DNA of 64,000 bases from Actinomadura sp. NBRC 104412. Its GTDB lineage: Bacteria; Actinomycetota; Actinomycetes; Streptosporangiales; Streptosporangiaceae. The DNA is taken from NCBI RefSeq assembly GCF_030269515.1, contig NZ_BSTM01000004.1, positions 62,001 to 126,000 of the forward strand, given 5' to 3'. Every line of letters begins with the position of its first letter. The first letter of the stretch is position 1. The translations under genes were made by a program, and so were the position numbers. Below are positions 6,990 through 18,040 of the stretch, one piece after another. The notes below the pieces were generated by a model. It did not search any database, was not told the DNA's origin, and worked only from the letters and a program-made list of their open reading frames with translations.

Positions 6990-8408
6990 TTGGGCTCCAT
7001 GGCGTACGAACACGGCACCGGCCGGGACGCGGCGGGCGGCGCGGGCGGCACCGGCACGGCGGGGGGCGTCGGCGGGACCGGCGGGCCGGGCACGTCCCCG
7101 GCGCTGCTCGGCGACGACGGAAGGGGCGGGCGGGGCGGCGCGCGGCGGGGCCGCGGTGGCGGCTGGCCCGCGGCGTTCACGGTGCTGCAGCGCATCGGCC
7201 GCAGCCTCATGCTGCCGATCGCGACGCTGCCGGCGGCGGGGATCCTGCTCCGCCTGGGCCAGGACGACCTGCTGGGCCCGGACGGGCTCGGCTGGACGAG
7301 GGTCGCCGACGTGTTCGCCGCGGCCGGGGGCGCGGTGATGGACAACCTGCCCATCCTGTTCGCGGTGGGGGTGGCGATCGGCTTCGCCCGCCGCGCCGAC
7401 GGCTCCACCGCGCTGTCGGCCGTGGTCGCCTACCTGGTGTTCGACCGGGTCACCAAGGTCATGTTCGCGCACTCGGAGCAGCTCCGCGACTCCGTGACCA
7501 CCGCCGGGCCGGCCCTGGGCGGGTCGCCCACCGGCGCCCAGGCCATCGACCTGGGCGCCCAGAACCCGACCCAGGTCCTGGGCGGGATCGTGGTGGGCCT
7601 GCTGGTCGCCCTGCTCTTCCAGCGCTTCTACAAGACCAGGCTGCCGTCCTGGCTGGCCTTCTTCGGCGGACGCCGGTTCGTCCCCATCGTCAGCGCGGCC
7701 GCCGCGCTGCTGCTCGGGGTCGCGTTCGGGCTGGTCTGGCCCGCGCTGGGCGGCTGGATCGACTCGTTCGGCGAATGGATCACCGGGCTCGGCGCGGCCG
7801 GCGCGGGGATCTACGGGGTGGCCAACCGGCTGCTGCTGCCGTTCGGCCTGCACCACATCCTCAACTCGCTGGTCTGGTTCGTCTTCGGCGGCTACGAGGC
7901 GGCGGGCGGTGTCGCGCACGGGGAGATCGACCGCTATATGGCGGGGGACCCGGAGGCCGGAAGGTTCCTGGCCGGGTACTTCCCCGTGCTGATGTTCGGG
8001 CTGCCGGGCGCCGCCGTGGCGATCTGGCGGGCCGCGCCCCCGCACCGGCGCGGCGCGGTCGGCGGGCTGATGGTGTCGGCGGCGCTGACCGCGTTCGTCT
8101 GCGGCGTGACCGAGCCGATCGAGTTCTCGTTCATGTTCGTGGCGCCCGCCCTGTACGGGATCCACGTGGTGCTCACGGGCGTGTCCACGTACCTGATGGC
8201 GGCGGTGGGCGCGCAGCTCGGGTTCAGCTTCTCGGCCGGGCTGATCGACCTGCTGCTCAACGCCACCAAGGACAACACGCGCGAGCTGCCCCTGATCGTC
8301 GGGCTCGGGGTGGTCTACTTCGTGCTGTACTACGCGGTCTTCAGCTTCGTCATCCGGCGCTTCGACCTGCCGACCCCGGGCCGCGAACCGGAGGAAGACC
8401 CCCGCTGA
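6990..8408 (+). CDS. nagE1: PTS EIIC component, N-acetylglucosamine-specific (first copy)
   Basis: A 472-residue membrane permease subunit of the glucose/GlcNAc PTS family, with about ten hydrophobic segments and no attached EIIA or EIIB. Family motifs: RIGRSLMLPIATLPAAG, the ANRLLLPFGLHHILNSLVWF segment near the sugar site, VTEPIEFSFMFVAP, and a TPGRE tail. About 60 Gly-rich residues precede the domain (including GGAGGTGTAGGVGGTGG), longer than usual. TTG at 6990 lies ten bases after GGGGGAGG; an ATG at 6999 is the alternative. It works with the EIIB and EIIA encoded across the operator at 6850. Substrate is inferred from linkage to nagA. The numbered symbol is by analogy to Streptomyces. 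Confidence 0.9.
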   Translation: MGSMAYEHGTGRDAAGGAGGTGTAGGVGGTGGPGTSPALLGDDGRGGRGGARRGRGGGWPAAFTVLQRIGRSLMLPIATLPAAGILLRLGQDDLLGPDGLGWTRVADVFAAAGGAVMDNLPILFAVGVAIGFARRADGSTALSAVVAYLVFDRVTKVMFAHSEQLRDSVTTAGPALGGSPTGAQAIDLGAQNPTQVLGGIVVGLLVALLFQRFYKTRLPSWLAFFGGRRFVPIVSAAAALLLGVAFGLVWPALGGWIDSFGEWITGLGAAGAGIYGVANRLLLPFGLHHILNSLVWFVFGGYEAAGGVAHGEIDRYMAGDPEAGRFLAGYFPVLMFGLPGAAVAIWRAAPPHRRGAVGGLMVSAALTAFVCGVTEPIEFSFMFVAPALYGIHVVLTGVSTYLMAAVGAQLGFSFSAGLIDLLLNATKDNTRELPLIVGLGVVYFVLYYAVFSFVIRRFDLPTPGREPEEDPR

Positions 8409-8491
8409 AGGCCCCCCGAACGGCCACTGACCTGGAAATTCTCATCGCGGGAGGCGTCCCTGGCGAAATCCGGTCGTTATTGAATCATGCA

Positions 8492-8521
8492 TTGACATGC
8501 CGTCGCGGGCTGTGGTCTAGT
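8492..8521 (+). promoter_or_regulatory. Predicted dasR promoter overlapping the operator
   Basis: TTGACA at 8492-8497 matches the -35 consensus. After an 18-bp spacer the -10-like TCTAGT lies at 8516-8521, inside the DasR palindrome at 8513-8534. Repressor binding would therefore block polymerase directly. The predicted transcript has a leader of roughly 100 bases before the dasR start at 8630. Confidence 0.5.
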
Positions 8522-8534
8522 CCGGCCTAGACCA
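8513..8534. promoter_or_regulatory. DasR-type operator (dre) upstream of dasR
   Basis: A 22-bp inverted repeat with left half TGGTCTAGTCC and right half GGCCTAGACCA; ten of the eleven base pairs are complementary. It has the same layout as the site at 6850-6883, two overlapping dre cores 10 bp apart. It lies 95 bp upstream of dasR and indicates autoregulation, together with control of the downstream EIIC gene. Confidence 0.8.
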
Positions 8535-8561
8535 GTACGACCCAGTATGACCCAGCACGAC
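8532..8561 (+). repeat. Three tandem 10-bp repeats beside the dasR operator
   Basis: The units CCAGTACGAC, CCAGTATGAC and CCAGCACGAC follow one another, beginning within the right arm of the operator, and a weaker fourth unit follows. A 10-bp period matches one helical turn. They lie in the presumed dasR leader. Confidence 0.6.
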
Positions 8562-8629
8562 CACGCACGAACAGGCGAACACGGCGAAACGGAAGTCCCG
8601 CCGCTCTGACCCGGCCCGCGAGGAAGCCC

Positions 8630-9370
8630 GTGACGACCATCGACCCGCACAGCCCGGTGCCCAAGTACTTCCAGCTCCGGGGCATTCTCCTCGACATGAT
8701 CGAGGGGGCGGAGCTGCCGGTCGACGCGCCGATCCCGTCCGAGAGGGAGCTGTGCGCCCGGTACGGGCTGTCCCGGATGACGGTCCGCCAGGGCGTGGAC
8801 CAGTTGGTGGCGGAGGGACGGCTGTACCGGGTCCCGGGCAAGGGCACGTTCGTGGCACGTCCCAAGATCGAGATGCCGCTCCGGCTCGTCTCGTTCACCG
8901 AGGACATGCTGTCGCGCGGGCTGCGCCCGGGCGCGGTCGACCTCGACCGCCGCACCGTGCCCGCCGACGCCCGGCTCGCCCGCATCTTCGAGGTCGAGCA
9001 GGGCACCGACATCCACATCATCGAACGGCTGCGCACCGCCGACGGCGAGCCGATGGCGGTGGAACGCTCGCACATCCTGGCCTCGCTGGCCCCCGACCTG
9101 CTCGACCGGAGGCTGGCCGACCGGTCCCTGTACGGCGTCCTGGAGGCGGTGTACGGGCTGGTCTTCGACGCCGGCGACCAGACCATCGACGCCGGGCTCG
9201 CCGACGCCACCGAGGCCAGGCACCTGCAGATCCCCCGGGGCAGCGCCGTGCTGAACCTGCAACGCCGCTCCTACTCCGGGGGCGTCTGCGCGGAACTCGG
9301 CGTATCGACCTACCGGGCCGACCGCTACCAGATCCACACCGCTCTCGGAAATCCGCCGAGACGGACGTAA
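8630..9370 (+). CDS. dasR: GntR/HutC-family transcriptional regulator, DasR
   Basis: A 246-residue repressor. Residues 8-75 form the winged helix-turn-helix (PIPSERELCARYGLSRMTVRQGVDQL, then a GKGTFVARP wing). Residues of about 90-235 form the UTRA ligand domain of HutC-subfamily members. In Streptomyces DasR binds glucosamine-6-phosphate or GlcNAc-6-phosphate and controls PTS, chitin and antibiotic genes. The two dre-type palindromes in this window and the surrounding PTS genes support the assignment. Start GTG at 8630 follows GAGGAAG. It probably forms a two-gene unit with the EIIC gene 84 bp downstream. In Streptomyces dasR neighbours the dasABC transporter, so this location beside the PTS genes is different. 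Confidence 0.9.
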   Translation: MTTIDPHSPVPKYFQLRGILLDMIEGAELPVDAPIPSERELCARYGLSRMTVRQGVDQLVAEGRLYRVPGKGTFVARPKIEMPLRLVSFTEDMLSRGLRPGAVDLDRRTVPADARLARIFEVEQGTDIHIIERLRTADGEPMAVERSHILASLAPDLLDRRLADRSLYGVLEAVYGLVFDAGDQTIDAGLADATEARHLQIPRGSAVLNLQRRSYSGGVCAELGVSTYRADRYQIHTALGNPPRRT

Positions 9371-9454
9371 ACCGCCCGTCCGGGCCCTCGTCTCCAGCCC
9401 GAACAGGCCGGCCGCACCAGCGCCGGTCACCCCCCGATATTGGAGGAGCCCCTG

Positions 9455-10924
9455 ATGAGTTCGACAACCGCAGTGGACGGGACCGCTGCGCCACGTCCAG
9501 GGTCGAAGACGCTGGCGGTCCTGCAGCGCATCGGCCGCAGCCTGATGCTCCCGATCGCCGTCCTCCCGGCGGCTGGGCTGCTCACCCGGCTGGGCTTCGG
9601 CGACGTCATCGGGAACGACCAGACCAAGGACCCGTGGATCGACTTCGCGGGCACGTCCTGGTACCCCAGCGCCGGCCAGATCGCGACGGTCCTCCAGGCC
9701 GCGGGCGGCGCCCTGTTCGACTGGCTGCCGCTGCTGTTCGCGGTGGGCATCGCCGTCGGCTTCGCCAGGAGGTCCGATGGCTCGACCGCGCTGGCCGCCG
9801 TGGTCGGCTACATGGTCTTCCACTACGTCAGCATGAACGTGTTCTTCATCCGGTTCGACGAGGCACTCAAGGCCGGGATCACCAAGAACCTGTACAACCC
9901 GGATAATCCCGCCGAACCCCAAGCCGTCCTCGACCTGGCGGCGCAGAACCCGACCAGGGTCCTGGGCGGCATCGTGATCGGGATCGTCACCGCCCTGCTC
10001 TACCAGCGGTACTACCGGATCAAGCTGCCCACCTGGCTGGCCTTCTTCGGCGGCCGCCGGTTCGTCCCGATCATCACCGCGTTCGCCGCGATGATCATCG
10101 GCATCGTCTTCGGCTTCGTCTGGCCCTTCCTCGGCAAGTGGATGGCCTCCTTCGGCGAGTGGATGGCGGACAACAGCACCGTCGGCGCCGGCGTTTACGG
10201 CGTGATCAACCGGCTGCTGCTCCCGCTGGGCCTGCACCACATCCCCAACAACGTCGTCTGGACGCAGGTCCCGGAGTGCACCGTCAACGGCAAGACCTAC
10301 GCCGGCGACCTCATCTGCTACGCCAACGGCGCGGACGGCGCCGGCTGGTCAATGGCCGGTTACTTCCCCGTGCTGATGTTCGCCCTGCCTGCGGCCGCAC
10401 TGGCCATCTGGCGGGCGGCGCCCCCGCACCGCCGCAAGGCCGTCGGTGGCATCATGTTCTCCGCCGCTCTGACCGCGTTCGTCACCGGTATCACCGAGCC
10501 CATCGAGTTCGCGTTCATCTTCGTCGCCCCGATCCTGTTCGGCGTGCACGCCGTGCTCACCGGCGTCTCGATGGCCATCGCGGACGCGCTGAACATGAAG
10601 CTCGGCTTCAGCTTCTCCGCCGGAGCCATCGACATGCTCATCAACGCGTCGAGGGACAACACCAAGAACCTGTTCGGGCTGATCGTCCTGGGACTGATCT
10701 ACGCGGTCATCTACTACCTGCTGTTCAGCTTCCTGATCCGGGCGCTGAACATCCCGACCCCCGGCCGGGAACCCGAGGGCGAGGAATCCACCGCCGCCGA
10801 CCCTGCCGCCCAACCCGAACTCGCCGGCGCCGCCGCGCCCGCGTCGTCGGCGTCATCCACGCCGTCCTCGTCGTCGGGTGAGACGGCCTCGAAGGAGAAC
10901 AAGCCCACAGACGGCACGACCTGA
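9455..10924 (+). CDS. nagE2: PTS EIIC component, GlcNAc/glucose family (second copy)
   Basis: A 489-residue membrane permease subunit paralogous to the EIIC at 6990. ATG at 9455 has GGAGGAG at 9442-9448. Shared motifs: RIGRSLMLPIAVLPAAG, AFFGGRRFVPI, RLLLPLGLHHIPNNVVW, TEPIEFAFIFVAP and TPGREPE. It lacks the Gly-rich N-terminus of the first copy but has a different loop after the HH motif containing two cysteines (VPECTVNGKTYAGDLICYANG), and a 50-residue Ser/Ala/Pro tail. The loop lies near the substrate region, so transport specificity may differ. It follows dasR by 84 bp and is followed by a strong terminator hairpin. Confidence 0.9.
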   Translation: MSSTTAVDGTAAPRPGSKTLAVLQRIGRSLMLPIAVLPAAGLLTRLGFGDVIGNDQTKDPWIDFAGTSWYPSAGQIATVLQAAGGALFDWLPLLFAVGIAVGFARRSDGSTALAAVVGYMVFHYVSMNVFFIRFDEALKAGITKNLYNPDNPAEPQAVLDLAAQNPTRVLGGIVIGIVTALLYQRYYRIKLPTWLAFFGGRRFVPIITAFAAMIIGIVFGFVWPFLGKWMASFGEWMADNSTVGAGVYGVINRLLLPLGLHHIPNNVVWTQVPECTVNGKTYAGDLICYANGADGAGWSMAGYFPVLMFALPAAALAIWRAAPPHRRKAVGGIMFSAALTAFVTGITEPIEFAFIFVAPILFGVHAVLTGVSMAIADALNMKLGFSFSAGAIDMLINASRDNTKNLFGLIVLGLIYAVIYYLLFSFLIRALNIPTPGREPEGEESTAADPAAQPELAGAAAPASSASSTPSSSSGETASKENKPTDGTT

Positions 10925-10961
10925 GGGTCCTCCCCCCACGCCCACAGGAGGACTCGTCCCC

Positions 10962-11005
10962 AACGGCGGCGGGCGTCGCCCCCACACACGACGCCCGCCG
11001 CCGTT
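10962..11005. terminator. Intrinsic-type terminator hairpin after the second EIIC gene
   Basis: Arms 10962-10976 and 10991-11005 are perfectly complementary over 15 bp (left arm AACGGCGGCGGGCGT) with a 14-base loop. It starts 38 bp after the EIIC stop. No long T-run follows, as is usual in high-GC actinomycetes. Confidence 0.75.
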
Positions 11006-11106
11006 CTCCTTTGGCCTTCGCGTGGCCGCATGAGGTCACGCGCGTATCAAGCGGTGGGCGCGTGCCTCTGGTGGTGGTGGACATCGCCGCCTCCCGAGGA
11101 GCCCCC

Positions 11107-11619
11107 ATGCGCGAAACCCGCCATCTCCCGGCCCTTGTACCCGGACGCCCCGCGACGCGCCGTCCCACCGTCGTACGGATCAGCGCGCGGATCGGACCCC
11201 CGCGCACCGACGGCGCCCTCGCGCTCGCTCCTGGGAACGCGGCCCGGGAACGGCGACGAACGCACCTGTCGGTGGTCGGCGCGCCGCCTCCACGCGAGAC
11301 CGCCGAGACCACCCTCCGGCTGATCATCGAGGTGCTCGCCGGGACGCGCCCTCCCCGGCACCTCGCCGGACGCGCCGTCCCGGACGTGTGGCAGGGCCTG
11401 GCCGTCCAGCGGACGCCCGCGCGGCGGACCCCGGTGGCGCCTCCACGGATCCTGCGGACGTGGCTTCAGGACCTCGTACCCGGCGCCCTGGAAACGGGCG
11501 CCGTGGTCAGGCTGGGCGGCCACGTCCACGCCCTCGCCGTACGCCTCGAACACACCCGAGGCGACTGGCGCTGCACCGCCCTGGAAACCACCATCCCGGC
11601 CGCCCAACGGGCGCGGTGA
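11107..11619 (+). CDS. Rv3235-like (DUF6459 type) conserved actinobacterial protein
   Basis: A 170-residue protein of unknown role. ATG at 11107 is chosen for GAGGAG at 11096-11101; 32 extra upstream codons lack support. The N-terminal half is basic and low in complexity. The C-terminal part holds a conserved-looking domain: TTLRLIIEVLAGTRPPRHLAG, then LRTWLQDLVPG, and VVRLGGHVHALAVRLEHTRGDWRCTALE. This pattern, and its position next to secA, matches the Rv3235/DUF6459 family of actinobacteria as I remember it. It converges on secA, and a shared terminator hairpin lies between them. I have no basis for a biochemical function. Confidence 0.7.
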   Translation: MRETRHLPALVPGRPATRRPTVVRISARIGPPRTDGALALAPGNAARERRRTHLSVVGAPPPRETAETTLRLIIEVLAGTRPPRHLAGRAVPDVWQGLAVQRTPARRTPVAPPRILRTWLQDLVPGALETGAVVRLGGHVHALAVRLEHTRGDWRCTALETTIPAAQRAR

Positions 11620-11661
11620 CCGACCAGCACCAGCGCCTTCGCCCTCGCACCGCTGTCGAAT

Positions 11662-11704
11662 AAGCGTCGGCCCCGGAAGGGGAATCCTTCCGGGGCCGAC
11701 GCTT
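11662..11704. terminator. Bidirectional terminator between the DUF6459-like gene and secA
   Basis: Two 19-base arms (11662-11680 and 11686-11704) pair perfectly around the loop GGAAT; the left arm begins AAGCGTCGGCCCCGG. It lies 43 bp after the plus-strand stop and 21 bp after the secA stop, so it can serve both convergent transcripts. Confidence 0.85.
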
Positions 11705-11724
11705 CGGTGGCCACTGGACGGCGA

Positions 11725-14607
<2,883 letters not shown>

Positions 14608-14832
14608 TCTCGGAGGCTCCTTGCAGATCGTGGGTCACCGCTTCGGGCGGCACGCACACCACACGTACGATGCCATCGTAGGCGAGACCCAGAATGGTCT
14701 AGGTCACGTCGCGACGCAATCCGCGCGGCGCGTCCCGTTTGGCTTTCCGGGTGCGAGGAAGACCCTTCGGTGCGGTTCTAAGGCCCCATCGGGATCACTC
14801 GGTCCCGGTACACGGATCGAGGGGAGCGTGAA

Positions 14833-15261
14833 ATGTCCGAGAAAGCCCCCGGCACCCGGAAGGACGACGACGGCTCCGAAGAACAGCGGAAGGCGCCGCC
14901 CTCCGGCTCAGAGGACAAGTACCTTCCCGAGGAGAGCCACGGCTCGCACGCCGGCCGCCCCGGTTCCTGGGTGGCCGTCGCGATCATGATCACCGGCTTC
15001 GTCGTCGGCGGGGTCGCGCTGACCATCGGCCCGTCCTGGGTCATGTTCTGGATCGGCGTCGCGATCATCGTGGTGGGCTGCATCGTCGGCGGGGTAGTGA
15101 AGATCTTCTCCGATGTCGTGGTGGACGCCCCGAGGGTGATCCCCGAGATCGTCGACTACTCCGTCTTCGGCAGCCGCTCAGCCAAACGGCGCGGCGGCCG
15201 GGCCGGTGAAACACTCGACAAGCCCGTCCACACCGATACCCAACACACCCCGCACGGTTGA
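14833..15261 (+). CDS. HGxxPAAW-like two-helix membrane protein
   Basis: A 142-residue membrane protein. About 45 charged N-terminal residues are followed by HGSHAGRPGSWVAV, close to the HGxxPAAW signature of an uncharacterised actinobacterial family. Two transmembrane helices follow (AIMITGFVVGGVALTIG and WVMFWIGVAIIVVGCIVGGVV), then a basic C-terminal tail of about 50 residues. ATG at 14833 is preceded by GAGGGGAGC. It diverges from secA, with 225 bp between the two starts. The role is unknown. Confidence 0.7.
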   Translation: MSEKAPGTRKDDDGSEEQRKAPPSGSEDKYLPEESHGSHAGRPGSWVAVAIMITGFVVGGVALTIGPSWVMFWIGVAIIVVGCIVGGVVKIFSDVVVDAPRVIPEIVDYSVFGSRSAKRRGGRAGETLDKPVHTDTQHTPHG

Positions 15262-15319
15262 GCATTCCCCCGGCGCACGTACTGGGCCGACCCTGAGCCA
15301 ACGCCCAGGGCCTCAGCGG

Positions 15320-16498
15320 CTAATCCGGCGGGTCGAGCACGAGCAGGGACGCCAGTTCGGAGGGATTGACCTTCTCCACCCGTACGGCGTCGCATCCGAC
15401 CCACTCCGCCGCACGCCACAAGGCGGTGCGCAGGGCGTCGAAGGCCGTCCCCCTCCGGGCGGCCGTCTTCACCGCCCAGGGCTCCAAGGAGATCTGCCGG
15501 GCGACCAGAGTGCGTCCCTCACGTGCCGGATCGACCCTTCCCAGCAGGCGCCCTCCGGCCAGCAGCGGCATCGCGAAGTACCCGTGGACGCGCTTGGCCT
15601 TGGGCACGTACGCCTCCAGGCGATGATCGAACCCGAACATCCGTGACGTCCGGGCCCTGTCCCAGACCAGCGAGTCGAACGGCGACAGCAGCGTCGTCGC
15701 GTGCCGCCCCCGTACCGGCTCGGCCAGCGCCCCGGGGTCGGCCCACGCCCCGTTGCGCCAGCCCTGGACCTTGACCGGGACGAGCCCCGCCGCCTCCGCC
15801 ACCGCGTCGACCTGGTCGGCCCTCAACCGGTAGTAGTCGGCCAGGTCCGTCCGCGTCCCGACGCCGAGATACCGCGCCGACCGGGCGACCAGGCCGGTCA
15901 GGCACTCGGTGTCGTCCGGGTCCTTGTCGAGCAGCCGGGACGGGATCGCCCGTTCCGCCAGGTCATAGACGCGCCGCCACCCGATCCGCCGGACGCACAC
16001 GACCTCGCCGATGTCCAGCAGCCACTCGATCGCGATCTTGTGGTCGCTCCACTGCCACCAGTCGCCGCCCGCCTTAGCCCCGCCCAGCTCTCTGGTGGTC
16101 AGCGGCCCTTCGGCGCTGAGCCTCTTCAGGACGTCCTCGCACACGCCCTCGGGCACCTTGTGCCAGCGCCACCCCCGCGCCCGGAACGCCCGACGCCTGA
16201 ACGAGAACAGCGGCCAATCCTCCAGCGGAAGCACCGAGGCCGCGTGAGCCCAGTACTCGAAGCCCGCGCCCTCGCCCCAGTAGGCCGCCTCGACCGCGTC
16301 CCGCCCGATGGCGCCGAGCCGCGCGTACGGCACCAGCTCGTGCGAACGCGCCAGGACGGAGATGGTGTCGAGTTGGACGGCGCCCAGCGCGCCCAGCAAC
16401 CCCCGTATCCCGCCACGCCGCAGGCCCGACCCGAGCAGCCCCTGAGCGCGAAGCTGCAACCGCCGTGCCTCGTCCGCGCTGAGTTCGATGCCATCCAC
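15320..16498 (-). CDS. YcaQ/AlkX-family winged-helix DNA glycosylase
   Basis: A protein of about 392 residues of the winged-helix 'crosslink repair DNA glycosylase YcaQ' family, whose studied members remove alkylated bases or unhook interstrand crosslinks. The catalytic QxD motif is at residues 42-44 in AVQLDTISVLARSHELVPYARLG. Other family blocks are EYWAHAASVLPLEDWPLF, LTTRELGG, WWQWSDHKIAIEWLLDIGEVVCVRR and FDSLVWDRARTSRMFGFDHRLEAYVPKAKRVHGYFAMPLL. I place the start at GTG 16498, giving the usual family length; the open frame runs on to 16633 without protein character. It converges on the small membrane protein gene at 14833. Confidence 0.82.
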   Translation of the reverse strand: MDGIELSADEARRLQLRAQGLLGSGLRRGGIRGLLGALGAVQLDTISVLARSHELVPYARLGAIGRDAVEAAYWGEGAGFEYWAHAASVLPLEDWPLFSFRRRAFRARGWRWHKVPEGVCEDVLKRLSAEGPLTTRELGGAKAGGDWWQWSDHKIAIEWLLDIGEVVCVRRIGWRRVYDLAERAIPSRLLDKDPDDTECLTGLVARSARYLGVGTRTDLADYYRLRADQVDAVAEAAGLVPVKVQGWRNGAWADPGALAEPVRGRHATTLLSPFDSLVWDRARTSRMFGFDHRLEAYVPKAKRVHGYFAMPLLAGGRLLGRVDPAREGRTLVARQISLEPWAVKTAARRGTAFDALRTALWRAAEWVGCDAVRVEKVNPSELASLLVLDPPD

Positions 16499-16720
16499 GC
16501 CGCCGATGCTAAGCGACAACACCGACAAAACCCGATTGCCGGTTCCCAAGGGCACCCGCTCCGCACCGTCCACGGCAGGGCCGGTCAGGCAATCGACAGG
16601 AGGCGGAACCTCAAAGGCCCAGCGCCCAGCCACTCCCCCGAACCGCCCAAGCCGCGCCGCTTGACCCGAAACCTGCCGAACGTCCGTCCGGGAGGCTCGT
16701 CAAAGCACGCGGCCCGGTCC

Positions 16721-17938
16721 TCATGGCCCGGCGAAGGCAGGCGCGGCCTCGAGCAGGTGGCGGCCTATCGTCTGGTCCCCGCTGATGGACGCGGCCACGC
16801 TGGAGGGATCGCGACGGTCGGCGGCCAGCATGCAGAACTCCAGGGCGTCCATCCGCAGCGTGACCACCGGCGCCGCCGCACCGTCCCCGCCCAGCGTCAC
16901 GAGCCAGTCGCCTCCCCCAGGGCCGTCCAGCACGACCCTCGCCCGTCCTTCAGGGCTCAGCCCGCGCAACGACCAGGCCGCCGGAAGGGCACGCACCCCA
17001 AGAGCGGCGATGGCGTGGAGGTGCTGAGGCAGAGGAGCAGGCAGGTTCCGCCCAACGACCTTGGCGATGTCCGTGCTGTGCACCCACGTCTCGAAGGCAC
17101 GAGCGACGACCGCGTTGTCCAACCGCATCGGCTGCAGGATGTTGACCTTCCGCCCGGCCTCCAGAGCGTTCAGCCGGGCACAAAGCTCCCGCGCCTGGCT
17201 GCGCCAACTACCCCAGGTCTCCTCAACACGCCGCCCGCGCTCGAACCGGATCGCCTCAGCCGTATAAGCCTCCACCCGATTCTCACCACCCCCTCCCTCG
17301 ACCCCGGACCGCCCAGCACCCTCCTGCGGCGAACCAGCGCCCGCACGGACCCCCGGACCTCCAGAGCCCAGCCCAGAGGCATCCCGCCGGCCCCCGTTCC
17401 CACGGACATCGTTTCCCGACGCGCCAGATCGGCGATCAGCATCGCCGGTGTCTCCCTGCGACATCGCCGGAAGTTGCTCAAGCAACAAACGATCGGTGGC
17501 GGACAGATGCGCCACGACGTCTTGAACGTTCCAGTCATAGATGACCGTGGTCGCCCATTCCCCTGCGCTCAGCTCAGCCAGCAGCGCGTCCAGCACGGAG
17601 ACCTGCGCCGCGTACGGCGCCGCGAACTCAGGCACCACAGGCGCGGGCGCCCGCCGCCCCACCGCAGCCCCCAGAACCCGAGCCCGCAACCCCCCAGGCA
17701 CCAGCTTCGGATCATCAGGTACCGGGACGGGAGCGCCGGGCATTGGGGAATCAGGTAGCGGGTCGTCAGGGGCCTGAGGGGTGGCGGGGTTCGTTGAGGC
17801 GATCAGGCGGCGGCTTTCGTCAGCGCATTCGGCGCAGTCGGCCAGGTGTTCTCGGACGAGGGCGGCCTCCTGCGGCGAGCAGGCGCCGATCGCCCAGGCA
17901 GCCAGCAGGGGCGCCACGTCCCGGTGCGACGCCGTCAT
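16721..17938 (-). CDS. Fusion of a zinc-finger anti-sigma-like domain and a mycothiol-dependent maleylpyruvate isomerase-like domain
   Basis: A 405-residue protein. ATG at 17938 has a strong GGAGGGG site. Residues 1-45 form a zf-HC2 domain with His31-x3-Cys35-x2-Cys38 (EHLADCAECADE), the zinc motif of ZAS anti-sigma factors. After a Pro-rich linker, a DinB/mycothiol-type domain begins with WATTVIYDWNVQDVVAHLSATDRLL. A long low-complexity Gly/Arg insert follows, then FETWVHSTDIAKVVGR, as in mycothiol-dependent isomerases. No sigma-factor gene lies next to it. A thiol-responsive regulator or a mycothiol enzyme tethered by a zinc finger are both possible; I cannot choose between them. Confidence 0.78.
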   Translation of the reverse strand: MTASHRDVAPLLAAWAIGACSPQEAALVREHLADCAECADESRRLIASTNPATPQAPDDPLPDSPMPGAPVPVPDDPKLVPGGLRARVLGAAVGRRAPAPVVPEFAAPYAAQVSVLDALLAELSAGEWATTVIYDWNVQDVVAHLSATDRLLLEQLPAMSQGDTGDADRRSGASGNDVRGNGGRRDASGLGSGGPGVRAGAGSPQEGAGRSGVEGGGGENRVEAYTAEAIRFERGRRVEETWGSWRSQARELCARLNALEAGRKVNILQPMRLDNAVVARAFETWVHSTDIAKVVGRNLPAPLPQHLHAIAALGVRALPAAWSLRGLSPEGRARVVLDGPGGGDWLVTLGGDGAAAPVVTLRMDALEFCMLAADRRDPSSVAASISGDQTIGRHLLEAAPAFAGP

Positions 17939-18040
17939 GGTGATCCCCTCCTTGGCCCGGCGTTCACTCTTCGCTCGTGGAGGCCGGGCCGGATGAAGAT
18001 CCTCTGTGACCACCGACGTCCCGGTAACCCGCGGCGCCCC

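Noticed and set aside
6870..8165. Minus-strand 431-residue frame antisense to the first EIIC
   Set aside because: Composition (Glu/His/Arg/Gln-rich) is that of an antisense shadow; the plus strand has full EIIC motifs.
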